DNA of 64,000 nucleotides from Acidimicrobiales bacterium. GTDB taxonomy: Bacteria; Actinomycetota; Acidimicrobiia; Acidimicrobiales; RAAP-2. Location: NCBI GenBank assembly GCA_030039755.1, contig JASHUY010000233.1:1-64000 (forward strand), read 5' to 3'. The notes beneath the pieces were generated by a model. The model did not search any database, was not told the DNA's origin, and was given only the letters and a program-made list of their open reading frames with translations. Below, one piece after another: positions 1-7,973 of the stretch. How positions within the stretch are numbered: the stretch's first letter is position 1; the number at the start of each line of letters is the position of its first letter. The translations under genes were made by a program, and so were the position numbers.

Positions 1-789
1 GACCGCTACCGCGCCCTGCTCGAGACCGACGAGGACCGCGCCGCGTTCGATCAGATGCTCGGCCTCTGCCGGACGACGTTCCCGTACATCGAGGAGCACA
101 AGTTCTTCTGCGAGCACTGGTTCACGACCCGGTTCTTCGCCAAGATGCGCGAGTTCGGACAGCTCCTCGTGGACTTCGGCGTGCTCGACGAGGCCGAGGA
201 CCTGTTCCAGCTCCAGCACTACGAGATCGACCAGCAGCTCGCGAACGTGATGCTCGCCTGGTCTGCAGGATCGGCACCTGTCGGCACCGACGCCGTGAAG
301 GCGCTCGTCGCCGAGCGCAAGGCGATGCTCGAGGTGCTCGCCACCTGGCCCGCGCCGCCCGCGCTCGGCCCGCTCCCCGAGGCGCTCAACGACCCGGCCG
401 TCAAGCTCCTGTGGGGGATCAATTCCAAGACGGTCCGCATGTGGGCGGAGGCAGCCGACCCGAGCTCGGCCCGGATCGAAGGGCTCGCCGCCTCGCCGGG
501 CATCGCCGAAGGGGTGGCCCGCGTGCTCATGAGCGTGAACGAGATCGACCACATCGAAAGTGGCGAGATCCTCGTCTGCCCCGTCACCTCGCCGAGTTGG
601 GGCCCGGTCTTCGGAAAGATCAAGGCGGCCGTGTCGGACAGCGGCGGCATGATGTCGCACGCGGCGATCGTGGCGCGCGAGTACGGGATGCCCGCCGTCG
701 TCGGCACCGGGACCGCGACCCGGCGGATCAAGACCGGCGACCGCCTGCGGGTGGACGGCGATCAAGGAGTCGTGGTTATCCTGTCCTGA
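1..789 (+). CDS. PEP-synthase-like phosphotransferase, central/swivel part (5'-truncated by window)
   Basis: The reading frame is open from base 1, so the N-terminus lies outside the window; 262 residues are visible. The last ~95 residues are a PEP-utiliser mobile (swivel) domain. The motif GGMMSHAAIVAREYG carries the histidine that is phosphorylated in PEP synthase, PPDK and phenylphosphate synthase. The upstream part is helical and has no pyruvate-binding signature. The ATP-grasp half of such an enzyme is encoded separately by the next gene, which resembles the subunit split of phenylphosphate synthase. The inferred role is ATP-dependent phosphoryl transfer to an organic acceptor. Acceptor identity is unknown, and a rifampicin-phosphotransferase-like or PEP synthase role cannot be excluded. 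The gene sits 58 bp upstream of its partner and heads a biotin-carboxylase operon. Confidence 0.85.
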   Translation, partial: DRYRALLETDEDRAAFDQMLGLCRTTFPYIEEHKFFCEHWFTTRFFAKMREFGQLLVDFGVLDEAEDLFQLQHYEIDQQLANVMLAWSAGSAPVGTDAVKALVAERKAMLEVLATWPAPPALGPLPEALNDPAVKLLWGINSKTVRMWAEAADPSSARIEGLAASPGIAEGVARVLMSVNEIDHIESGEILVCPVTSPSWGPVFGKIKAAVSDSGGMMSHAAIVAREYGMPAVVGTGTATRRIKTGDRLRVDGDQGVVVILS

Positions 790-847
790 CCGCGCGAGAG
801 AGGGTCGCGACAATGGCGGGATCGGCCGCGAGGAGCGTGTTGCTGTC

Positions 848-1903
848 ATGAGCGACCTCGTCGTCCGGATCACAGAGGTGGGGCGGCCCGACGTCCTGCT
901 CGTCGGCGGCAAGGGCGCGAGCCTCGGCGAGATGGTTCGCCTCGGCCTCCCCGTACCTCCGGGTTACGTCGTGACGACGCAGGCGTTCCGCCAGGCGCTC
1001 CTCGAGCTCGACCCGGACGCACGGCGGTCGACGACGATCTCTGCCCTCGAGCCCGACGACCGCAAGGCGGTCGAGGCGGCGACCGCTCCGCTGCGCGAGG
1101 CGATCACGAACTGCCCCCTCCCGGCCGCGCTGGAAGACGCGGTCCTCCGTCACCACATGGACCTCCGGAGCGGTCGCGGCTCGGTTCCGGTCGCCGTGCG
1201 GTCGAGCGCCACCGGGGAGGATGCACTGGACGCGAGCTTTGCGGGGCTCCAGGACACGTTCCTTTGGGTCCACGACGAAGCCACGCTCCTCAGCCGGCTC
1301 CGAACGTGCTGGGCGAGCCTGTACTCGGTGGAGTCCGTCTCCTACCGCCTCCAGCGCGGCATCGCGGAGGAGGACGCAGCGATGGCCGTCGTCGTCCAGC
1401 AGATGGTCGAGGCGCGAAGCGCCGGGGTGATGTTCACCCGCTCGCCGAGCACCGGCGACCGCTCGGTCGTCGCCATCGAGTCGTCCTGGGGCCTCGGATC
1501 GGCCGTCGTCGGTGGCGAGGTCACCCCGGACTCGTTCACGGTGAGCAAGGTCACCGGGGAGGTGCTCCGCCGGCAGGTGTCCGAGAAGCTCCGACGCCAT
1601 GTCCCGGCCGGTCCCGGCGGCGGAGTGCTCGACGAGGAAGTCCCCGTCGAGCTCCGGTCGGTGGCGAGCGTCACCGACGAGGAGCTCGCCCGACTGGTCG
1701 CGCTCGCCCAGGCGGTCGAGGGACACTACGGCATCGCTCAGGACGTCGAGTGGGCGGTCGCGGTCGACCACCCCTCCGGCGACGGTCTCTTCCTGCTCCA
1801 GAGCCGGCCCGAAACCGCCTGGTCGAGGCGCGCGACCGAGCCGATCGCCGCGCCGAAGGCCCGGGCCTTCGACCACGTGATCGACGCGATGGGCCGCGCG
1901 TGA
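848..1903 (+). CDS. PEP/pyruvate-binding ATP-grasp subunit of a PEP-synthase-like enzyme
   Basis: This 351-residue protein corresponds to the N-terminal nucleotide-binding domain of PEP synthase. Visible signatures are GGKGASLGEM near the N-terminus, VAVRSSATGEDALDASFAG around residues 117-135, and the terminal FLLQSRPE of the ATP-grasp fold. It lacks the swivel histidine domain, which the preceding gene supplies, so the two probably form one enzyme that uses ATP to phosphorylate the swivel histidine. The ATG at 848 follows a purine-rich stretch and no better upstream start is seen. The downstream biotin carrier starts 28 bp after its stop. In phenylphosphate synthase the same two halves occur as separate subunits; this is the nearest architecture known to me, not proof of substrate. 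Confidence 0.88.
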   Translation: MSDLVVRITEVGRPDVLLVGGKGASLGEMVRLGLPVPPGYVVTTQAFRQALLELDPDARRSTTISALEPDDRKAVEAATAPLREAITNCPLPAALEDAVLRHHMDLRSGRGSVPVAVRSSATGEDALDASFAGLQDTFLWVHDEATLLSRLRTCWASLYSVESVSYRLQRGIAEEDAAMAVVVQQMVEARSAGVMFTRSPSTGDRSVVAIESSWGLGSAVVGGEVTPDSFTVSKVTGEVLRRQVSEKLRRHVPAGPGGGVLDEEVPVELRSVASVTDEELARLVALAQAVEGHYGIAQDVEWAVAVDHPSGDGLFLLQSRPETAWSRRATEPIAAPKARAFDHVIDAMGRA

Positions 1904-1931
1904 CCCAGGCCGTCCGGGCGACGGGCCGCGC

Positions 1932-2453
1932 GTGAACCTTTCGCCTGAAGACGTCCAGGACATCTTGAAGGTCCTCGACTCGACCGACTACGACGAGCTG
2001 CACCTCGAGACGGACCGCTTCGTGTTGCGGCTCCGTCGAGCTCCAGGTGGCTGGACCGAAGAGCGCGAAGCGCTGGGTGAGGCGCGCCTCGTCCCCGGTC
2101 AGGCTGTCGAGGAGGGCGTGCCAGCCGAGGAGCCGAACCGGGCCCGGGACTCCACCTCGGCCGGAGAAGACGCAGACCCGCAGCGCCAGGGGATGCACGC
2201 GGTCCGCGCCCCGCTCCCGGGCGTGCTGTACCGGGCCCCGAAGCCCGGCGAGCCGCCCTTCGTCGAGGTCGGCGACCATGTCGAAGCCGACACGGTCGTG
2301 GCGATCCTCGAGACGATGAAGCTCATGAACCCCGTCCGCGCCGGAGCCGCCGGCACCGTCTCCCACTTCGCCGTCACCAACAGCGAGCCGGCCGGGCAAG
2401 GCGACGTCCTCTTGTGGCTGCTGCCGGACGCTCCGACCCCTGGCGAGCCTTGA
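1932..2453 (+). CDS. accB: Biotin carboxyl carrier protein
   Basis: This 173-residue protein has an AccB-like N-terminus (LSPEDVQDILKVLDST), a charged Pro/Glu-rich linker (about residues 45-95) and a C-terminal biotinyl domain. The biotinylation motif ETMKLMN supplies the lysine that accepts biotin and carries CO2 between the biotin carboxylase and carboxyltransferase sites. The start is GTG at 1932. Its stop overlaps the TTG start of the biotin carboxylase gene, so translation is probably coupled. A stand-alone carrier with separate carboxylase and transferase genes is the bacterial multi-subunit arrangement. Its neighbours (PEP-synthase-like genes and a pyruvate-carboxylase-type transferase) argue against simple acetyl-CoA carboxylase function. 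Confidence 0.93.
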   Translation: MNLSPEDVQDILKVLDSTDYDELHLETDRFVLRLRRAPGGWTEEREALGEARLVPGQAVEEGVPAEEPNRARDSTSAGEDADPQRQGMHAVRAPLPGVLYRAPKPGEPPFVEVGDHVEADTVVAILETMKLMNPVRAGAAGTVSHFAVTNSEPAGQGDVLLWLLPDAPTPGEP

Positions 2454-3868
2454 GGATCCGACGCCTCCTCGTCGCCAACCGAGGCGAGATCGCCCTCCGG
2501 ATCCTGGGCACCTGCGAGCGGCTCGGCATCGAGACGGTCCTCGCCGCCTCCGACGCGGACCTCGACTCTCCCGCCGCGCGCCGGGCGGACTCGGTCGTCC
2601 GCCTCGGGCCCGCACTCCCTGCTCACAGCTACCTCTCGGTCGGCGCCGTCCTGCGCGCGGCGCTCGCGTCGGGGGCTGGCGCCGTGCACCCCGGATACGG
2701 CTTCCTCTCCGAGAGCCCGGCGCTCGCGGACGCCTGCGCGAGCGCCGGGCTCTCCTTCGTCGGGCCGTCCGCCGAGCACCTGCGCGCCCTCGGCGACAAG
2801 CTGCGTGCCCGTGCCGCCGCCGTCGCCGCGGGCCTCCCCGTCCTTCCCGGCGGTGAGGTCACGAGCGTGGCCGAAGCCGAGTCCCTTCTCGACCGCACCG
2901 GTCTGCCCGTCCTCGTGAAGGCGGTCGGCGGTGGCGGCGGACGCGGGATGCGGCTGGTGGAGCACGCCGGCGAGCTCGCCCGCGCCCTCGAGCTGTCGGT
3001 GGCCGAGGCGCACGCCGCCTTCGGGGACGGCCGCGTCTACCTCGAGCGCTACGTCGCCCCCGGTCGCCACGTCGAGGTCCAGCTCCTCGCCGACGGCGAG
3101 CGCGTGCTGCACGTCGGCGAGCGGGACTGCTCGGTCCAGCGCCGCTACCAGAAGCTGCTGGAAGAGGCCCCCGCGGCGGGGCTGCCCGAGACCCTGCGAC
3201 TGTCGATGCACGCCGCGGCCGTTCGTTTGGGCCGCCATCTCGGCTATCGCGGGCTCGGCACGGTCGAATTCCTCGTCGACGTCGGCCGCGAAGACTTCTT
3301 CTTCCTCGAGGTCAATCCCCGGATCCAAGTCGAGCACCCGGTGACCGAGGCGACCACGCACCTCGACCTCGTCGCCGAGCAGCTCTACGTCGCCGAAGGA
3401 CGTCCGCTGAGGCTCGGCCAAGGGGACGTCGCCTTCGACGGCCACGCCATCGAGTGCCGGGTCAACGCCGAGGATCCCGAGCGTGACTTCGCCCCTTCGC
3501 CCGGCACGGTCACGAGCATGCGGCTGCCCGCCGGCGAGGGCATCCGCGTCGACGCAGGCGCACAGAGCGGCTCGACGGTGCCGCCGTACTACGATTCGCT
3601 CCTCGCCAAGCTCGTCGTCTCGGGCCCCGACCGGTCCGCAGCGATCGCGCGCCTTGCCGGCGCGCTCGACCGTTTCACGGTGGACGGCGTCCCGACCACG
3701 ATCCCGCTCCACCGACGCCTCGTCGCCGACCCGGCGTTCCGCGCCGGTGGCGTCGACACCGGCTGGCTCAGCCGCGTGCTCGCGCCGGGAGCGGGCGGTG
3801 CGCACCAGCCCTCCTTCCCCGGCGCTCCCGGCGCGCTCGAGGAGGCCGAGGTGAGCACCCGTGGCTGA
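2450..3868 (+). CDS. accC: Biotin carboxylase (ATP-grasp)
   Basis: About 472 residues, the usual length for a stand-alone biotin carboxylase. It catalyses ATP- and bicarbonate-dependent carboxylation of carrier-bound biotin. Domains in order: N-terminal fold with LLVANRGEIALRI, ATP-grasp with the glycine loop KAVGGGGGRGM and the catalytic FLEVNPRIQVEHPVTE, then the C-terminal domain containing ECRVNAEDP. I chose the TTG at 2450 because it overlaps the upstream stop (TTGA) and gives the normal N-terminus; a GTG at 2414 would add 12 residues. It overlaps the following carboxyltransferase gene by 8 bases. A methylcrotonyl-, propionyl- or pyruvate-carboxylase A-subunit assignment is equally compatible with the sequence alone. 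Confidence 0.93.
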   Translation: MRIRRLLVANRGEIALRILGTCERLGIETVLAASDADLDSPAARRADSVVRLGPALPAHSYLSVGAVLRAALASGAGAVHPGYGFLSESPALADACASAGLSFVGPSAEHLRALGDKLRARAAAVAAGLPVLPGGEVTSVAEAESLLDRTGLPVLVKAVGGGGGRGMRLVEHAGELARALELSVAEAHAAFGDGRVYLERYVAPGRHVEVQLLADGERVLHVGERDCSVQRRYQKLLEEAPAAGLPETLRLSMHAAAVRLGRHLGYRGLGTVEFLVDVGREDFFFLEVNPRIQVEHPVTEATTHLDLVAEQLYVAEGRPLRLGQGDVAFDGHAIECRVNAEDPERDFAPSPGTVTSMRLPAGEGIRVDAGAQSGSTVPPYYDSLLAKLVVSGPDRSAAIARLAGALDRFTVDGVPTTIPLHRRLVADPAFRAGGVDTGWLSRVLAPGAGGAHQPSFPGAPGALEEAEVSTRG

Positions 3869-5381
3869 GGTGCGTCTCGTCGACGTGTCGATCCGGGACG
3901 GCAACCAGTGCATGTGGAGCGCGACCGGGCTGCGGACTCCGCAGATCCTCCAGGCGGCGCCGCTGCTCGAGCGCGTCGGCTTCCACGCGCTCGACTACAT
4001 CTCGAGCACGTTCATGGGGATCGCCGCCCGGACGCACCGGGAGGACCCGTGGGAGCGGATCCGCCTCACCCGCGCCGCGGCGCCGACGACGCACCTGCAG
4101 TTCATCGGGACCGGGTTCCGATTCATCTCCTGGGAAGAAGCGAGCCCCGAGCTCATGCAGCTCATCTACGACCGCCTCGTCGTCGCGGGCATCTCCCGGT
4201 TCATCGTCCTCGACCCGATGCACGACGTCGAGGCGATGCGCAAGTCCGCCGGCATGGTGAAGCGTGCGGGCGCACCGGAAGTGATGGGGGCGCTGACGTT
4301 CACCCTCAGCCCCGTCCACGACGACGCCTTCTACGCCGGCATCGCACGGGTGATCGCCGAGGACCCGAACTTCGACCGCGCCTACATCAAGGACCCTACG
4401 GGCATGCTCGACCTCGAGCGCGCCCGCTCCCTCGTCCCGGCGGTCAAGGCGGCGCTCGGCCGCAAGCCGCTCGAGCTCCACTCGCACTGCACGATCGGGC
4501 TGTCGCCCATCACCTACCCGCGGGCGCCGGACCTCGGCGTCGACGTCCTGCACGTGGCGCCCGGACCGCTTTCCAACGGGTCGTCGCTGCCGGACGCCCA
4601 GCGCGTCGTGGCGAACCTGCGGGAGCTCGGTCACACCGTCGACATCGACGACCGCGCCCTCGACCTCGTCGCCCGCTACTTCCACGCCCTCGCCCGGGCG
4701 GAGGGGCTGCCGGTCGGGGCTCCGCAGGATTACGACGCGGCGTTCCTGCGTCACCAGGTCGCCGGTGGCGTCCTCACGACGACGCGCCGCCAGCTGCACG
4801 AGGTCGGGCTGGAGGACCGCTTCGACGAGGTGCTCGAGGAAGTGCCCCGCGTCCGCGCGGAGCTCGGGTACCCGATCATGGTGACGCCGTTCCCCCAGAT
4901 GGTCTGCACCCAGGCGCTCTACAACGTCTTGAGCCCCGAGCGTTACGAGCACGTCCCCGACGAGGTCGTCCGCTACGTGCTCGCCCGCTTCGGCCGTCCG
5001 ACCTCACCGGTCGACGCGGAGGTGAAGGACAAGATCCTCTCGAGCCCGCGCGCGAAGGAGCTCGAGGCCGAGCCCCCACCGCCGACCGTCGCCGAGCTGC
5101 GCCGGCGGTTCCCCCGGGTCGGCGACGAGGAGCTCATCCTGCGGGCCACCATGCCGGGCAACCAGGTGGACGCGATGAAGGCTGCAGGTCCCGCCCGCCG
5201 CCATTACAACCCTGCGCTGCGCCCCGTCCTCGGCCTGCTCGAAGAGCTGAGCCGCCGGCCGGCGCTCGCAGAGCTGGTCGTCGAGCGCCCCGGTACGCGG
5301 CTTCTCCTCCGCCGCGACGCGCGCGACCGTCGGGACGCCGACGACACCCACCGCGAGCACAAGGAGGCACATGCGGTCTGA
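3861..5381 (+). CDS. Pyruvate carboxylase/oxaloacetate decarboxylase-like carboxyltransferase, diverged
   Basis: 506 residues. The N-terminal TIM-barrel belongs to the HMGL/PYC_OADA carboxyltransferase family; the C-terminal ~130 residues match the PYC_OADA conserved domain but carry no biotinyl motif. Landmarks are RDGNQCMWSATGLRT (usually RDAHQSLLATRMRT), AYIKDPTG with the lysine expected to be carboxylated, HSHCTIG (usually HTHDTSG) and MVTPFPQMVCTQA. The metal-binding His-x-His remains, but the active-site Asp and Thr-Ser neighbourhood is changed, so the CO2 acceptor is probably not pyruvate. The start is GTG at 3861, inside the end of the biotin carboxylase gene. It is expected to take CO2 from the biotin carrier encoded upstream. 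Which acceptor it carboxylates cannot be told from sequence. Confidence 0.85.
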   Translation: MAEVRLVDVSIRDGNQCMWSATGLRTPQILQAAPLLERVGFHALDYISSTFMGIAARTHREDPWERIRLTRAAAPTTHLQFIGTGFRFISWEEASPELMQLIYDRLVVAGISRFIVLDPMHDVEAMRKSAGMVKRAGAPEVMGALTFTLSPVHDDAFYAGIARVIAEDPNFDRAYIKDPTGMLDLERARSLVPAVKAALGRKPLELHSHCTIGLSPITYPRAPDLGVDVLHVAPGPLSNGSSLPDAQRVVANLRELGHTVDIDDRALDLVARYFHALARAEGLPVGAPQDYDAAFLRHQVAGGVLTTTRRQLHEVGLEDRFDEVLEEVPRVRAELGYPIMVTPFPQMVCTQALYNVLSPERYEHVPDEVVRYVLARFGRPTSPVDAEVKDKILSSPRAKELEAEPPPPTVAELRRRFPRVGDEELILRATMPGNQVDAMKAAGPARRHYNPALRPVLGLLEELSRRPALAELVVERPGTRLLLRRDARDRRDADDTHREHKEAHAV

Positions 5382-6261
5382 CCCCGCCCCCGACGACGCG
5401 CCCGGCGCAGCTCGGGCGCACGACCACGCTGCCGTCGCGCACCTGCGCGAGCTGGGCGCGTTCCTGCTCGATCTCGACGGCACCCTCGTCCTCGGCGACC
5501 GCAGGAACCACGGGCTCGTGCCGCTGCCGGGCGCGGTCGAGCTCGTCGACGCCCTCCACGAGGACGGCGTCGCCGTCGCGGTCCTGACGAACGGCACCGC
5601 GCGCCCGCCGGCTGCCCAGGCCGCCGTATTGCGCGGGATCGGCTTCGATCTTGCCGACGACGCGGTGCTGACGCCGGCCTCGGCCGCGGCAGAGGTGTGC
5701 GTGCGGGCCGGGCACACGCGGGTGATGGTGCTCGGAGGGGAAGGCGTCTTCGCCCCCCTCCTGGAGGCAGGCATCGAGGTGCTCGCGCCGGAGGGGCGGC
5801 CGAAGGTCGACGCGGTGTTCGTCGGTTGGTTCCGAGAATTCGGGATCGACCATCTCGAGGCCGCCGCCAACGCGGTCTCCGACGGCGCCGCGTTCTACAG
5901 CGCGAGCCAGTCGCTGTACTTCGCCACCGCCGACGGCCGGGCGCTCGGCACCTCGCGGGCCATCTGCGCGGTCGTGAAAGACCTGACCGGGGTCCGGCCC
6001 ACCGTCGTGGGCAAGCCCTCGCCCCATGCGTTCCGCACCGCGGTCCACCGCCTCGGCGTGCGGCCGCGCGAGCTCGCGGTCGTCGGGGACGATCCCGAGC
6101 TCGAGGTCCCGATGGCGCTTCGCGGCGGCGCGTTCGCGATCGCGGTCAACTCGGGCACCGGGCACGCGGGTTCCTTCGACCACCTGGAGGCCCGACGGCG
6201 TCCCCACCTCATCGTGAACGGCGTCGACGAGCTGCTGCAGCTCTACCGTTCCGCCGGCTGA
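5371..6261 (+). CDS. HAD-superfamily IIA phosphatase (NagD-like)
   Basis: 296 residues with HAD motif I DLDGTLV near residue 32, motif II as VLTNGT, motif III lysine in VGKPSPHAF and motif IV in VVGDDPELEV, the pattern of NagD and 4-nitrophenylphosphatase-type enzymes. The cap domain (about residues 90-200) is of the C2 type. It starts with ATG inside the end of the carboxyltransferase gene (11-base overlap) and is the last gene of the operon. A phosphatase beside a PEP-synthase-like kinase and a carboxylase suggests removal of phosphate from a phosphorylated intermediate or of a dead-end product. That role is inferred from context only. Confidence 0.85.
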   Translation: MRSDPAPDDAPGAARAHDHAAVAHLRELGAFLLDLDGTLVLGDRRNHGLVPLPGAVELVDALHEDGVAVAVLTNGTARPPAAQAAVLRGIGFDLADDAVLTPASAAAEVCVRAGHTRVMVLGGEGVFAPLLEAGIEVLAPEGRPKVDAVFVGWFREFGIDHLEAAANAVSDGAAFYSASQSLYFATADGRALGTSRAICAVVKDLTGVRPTVVGKPSPHAFRTAVHRLGVRPRELAVVGDDPELEVPMALRGGAFAIAVNSGTGHAGSFDHLEARRRPHLIVNGVDELLQLYRSAG

Positions 6262-6308
6262 TCGTCGCCGTGCGGCGCGGTGCGCAGGCGCGGGCCGGCA
6301 AGCGCGGT

Positions 6309-7859
6309 TCAACCGGGCAGCACGGGCACCCGCAGGCGTGAGCCGCCTTCGCCGAGGACCACGGTCACGGTGCTCTCGGGGGTGTCGGGCACGAGCGCGG
6401 GTGCGTCGCCCCCGGAGAGGCTCACCCGGAGACGGTGACCGGCCCGGATGCGCCAGTGGGCCGGCTGGAGGACGACCGCGAGATCGCCCACCTCGCCCTT
6501 CGGGACCGCGACGACCCTGTCGTGGCCCTCGCGGTGGCTCGCCCGCAGGTACCCGACGGTGATCTCCTGCGCGCGCCCGTCCGGGGAGTAGTCCATGAGC
6601 CTCGCCACGATGCTCGCGTCGATCCCGCTCAGCGCGGCGCGAAGGAACAGGTGTGCGGTTCCCACCAGCGTCACGTCGGTCTCGAACGGCCCGGTCTCGA
6701 AGCCGAGGCGCTCGGCGTCGCGCGCTCGCCGGTCGACTCCCGGGTCGTCGGGGAGCGTCGCTTCCGGTGTGAAGACCACGATCGCGGGGGGACCGTCGGA
6801 GGGGTCGGCCACGAACGTCGCGGTCTCCTGCACGCCGGCCTCCGCGGCGGGCAGAAGACCGCCGCCCGACAGCGCGAGGTCGAGCTCGGCGGCTCCTGCC
6901 GGAGGGAACCCGTCGAGCTCGGTCCACCCGTGGCTCGCCGGCCGGGGGAGCTCGTAGCTCGTCACCCGCGCCGACGGACCGGGAGCGCCGTCGCCCTCGT
7001 CCCAGCCGTCGCCCGTGCAATGGCCGTCGAGGAAGGCGAGCACCGCTCCGAGGGGAAGGGGCTCGAGCTCCATCTGGTCGAGCGGGCCATGCGTCCACGG
7101 ACCCATCACGAGGAACGAGCGCTCCCCGAGACCGTCGTGGTTCTCGACCATCCCTTCCCGGAACACGTCCAGCCAACCGCCGCAGCACAGGGCTGGCACG
7201 GCGATCGCCGCGTACTTCGTGTCGATGTCGACCTGGCGCCAGAAATCGTCGATGAGCGGATGGACCGCCCAGAGCTCCTTTTGGAACTCCGTGCTCACCC
7301 TGCCGCCGGTGTAGGTCGGCACCCCGTCCGCCCAGTTGCGCCCCGCCCCCGCCGGGATCCCACCGGGGAACGCCGTGTGCCGGTAGTAGCTCGAGTAGGC
7401 CTCCTGCGGGACGATCGCCACGAGATGGGGCGGGCGCAGCGACGCGACCCGGAGCGCCGCCATGCCCCCGTAGCTCTGGCCGTACTGGGCCACCCTCCCG
7501 GTGCAGAACGGCTGCGCGGCGAGCCACTCGACGACGTCCGCGTTGTCCTCGTTCTCGCCCGCGGACAGGCACCCCGGGAACATCCCGGGCGAGTCGCCCG
7601 TCCCCCGGATGTCGCACACGAGGACGGCGTACCCCCGTTGCGCCCACCACGCCGCCTCCGGCCTTCTCCCGGCGCGGCCGTACGGGGTGTAGTGGGCGAC
7701 GAGGCCGGGGAAGGGGCCGGGTTCGGGCACGTCACCCGATGCGGGCAGGGTCAGATCGGCCACGAGGTGCATCCCGTTGCGCAGCGGCACCTCCACGGTC
7801 CTGCACCGCGCGCCGTGACGCGGAGGGCGGTCGTAGTCGAAGAACGCCGGGCGTGCCAT
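6309..7859 (-). CDS. CocE/NonD-family hydrolase (X-Pro dipeptidyl-peptidase S15 fold)
   Basis: 516 residues. An alpha/beta hydrolase domain carries the nucleophile elbow GQSYGG (about residue 120) and the preceding DIRGTGDSPG, followed by a C-terminal jelly-roll domain. This is the architecture of cocaine esterase, alpha-amino-acid ester hydrolases and X-Pro dipeptidyl peptidases. It is expected to hydrolyse an ester or amide. No signal peptide is seen, so it is probably cytoplasmic. It is transcribed away from the HD-domain gene, with a perfect 18-bp inverted repeat between them, so a regulator probably controls one or both. The ATG at 7859 gives the standard N-terminus. Substrate is unknown. 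Confidence 0.85.
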   Translation of the reverse strand: MARPAFFDYDRPPRHGARCRTVEVPLRNGMHLVADLTLPASGDVPEPGPFPGLVAHYTPYGRAGRRPEAAWWAQRGYAVLVCDIRGTGDSPGMFPGCLSAGENEDNADVVEWLAAQPFCTGRVAQYGQSYGGMAALRVASLRPPHLVAIVPQEAYSSYYRHTAFPGGIPAGAGRNWADGVPTYTGGRVSTEFQKELWAVHPLIDDFWRQVDIDTKYAAIAVPALCCGGWLDVFREGMVENHDGLGERSFLVMGPWTHGPLDQMELEPLPLGAVLAFLDGHCTGDGWDEGDGAPGPSARVTSYELPRPASHGWTELDGFPPAGAAELDLALSGGGLLPAAEAGVQETATFVADPSDGPPAIVVFTPEATLPDDPGVDRRARDAERLGFETGPFETDVTLVGTAHLFLRAALSGIDASIVARLMDYSPDGRAQEITVGYLRASHREGHDRVVAVPKGEVGDLAVVLQPAHWRIRAGHRLRVSLSGGDAPALVPDTPESTVTVVLGEGGSRLRVPVLPG

Positions 7860-7891
7860 CTGTCCCCCCTCGGTCCCGCCTCGTGCGGTCG

Positions 7892-7909
7892 TGTGCTAGC
7901 ACTAGCACA
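7892..7909. promoter_or_regulatory. Palindromic operator candidate between divergent genes
   Basis: TGTGCTAG-CA-CTAGCACA is a perfect inverted repeat (8-bp arms, 2-bp centre). It lies 33 bp upstream of the CocE-type hydrolase start and 65 bp upstream of the HD-domain gene. Its size and position fit a TetR/GntR/MarR-type binding site. No regulator gene is adjacent, so the cognate factor is unknown. Confidence 0.6.
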
Positions 7910-7973
7910 GGCGGCGCGTGCCTGTCGGTGGCGCGGGCCCGAAGAGCAGGGGCAAGGCCCAGGGGAGGTCGCG

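Noticed and set aside
2099-3913. Minus-strand open frame of 604 codons
   Set aside because: It is antisense to the biotin carrier and biotin carboxylase genes; its Arg/Gly/Asp/His-rich composition is that of a high-GC shadow frame.
5134-7650. Minus-strand open frame of 838 codons
   Set aside because: It spans the HAD gene antisense and the hydrolase gene in a wrong frame; no domain is visible, while the hydrolase frame at 6309-7859 has clear catalytic motifs.
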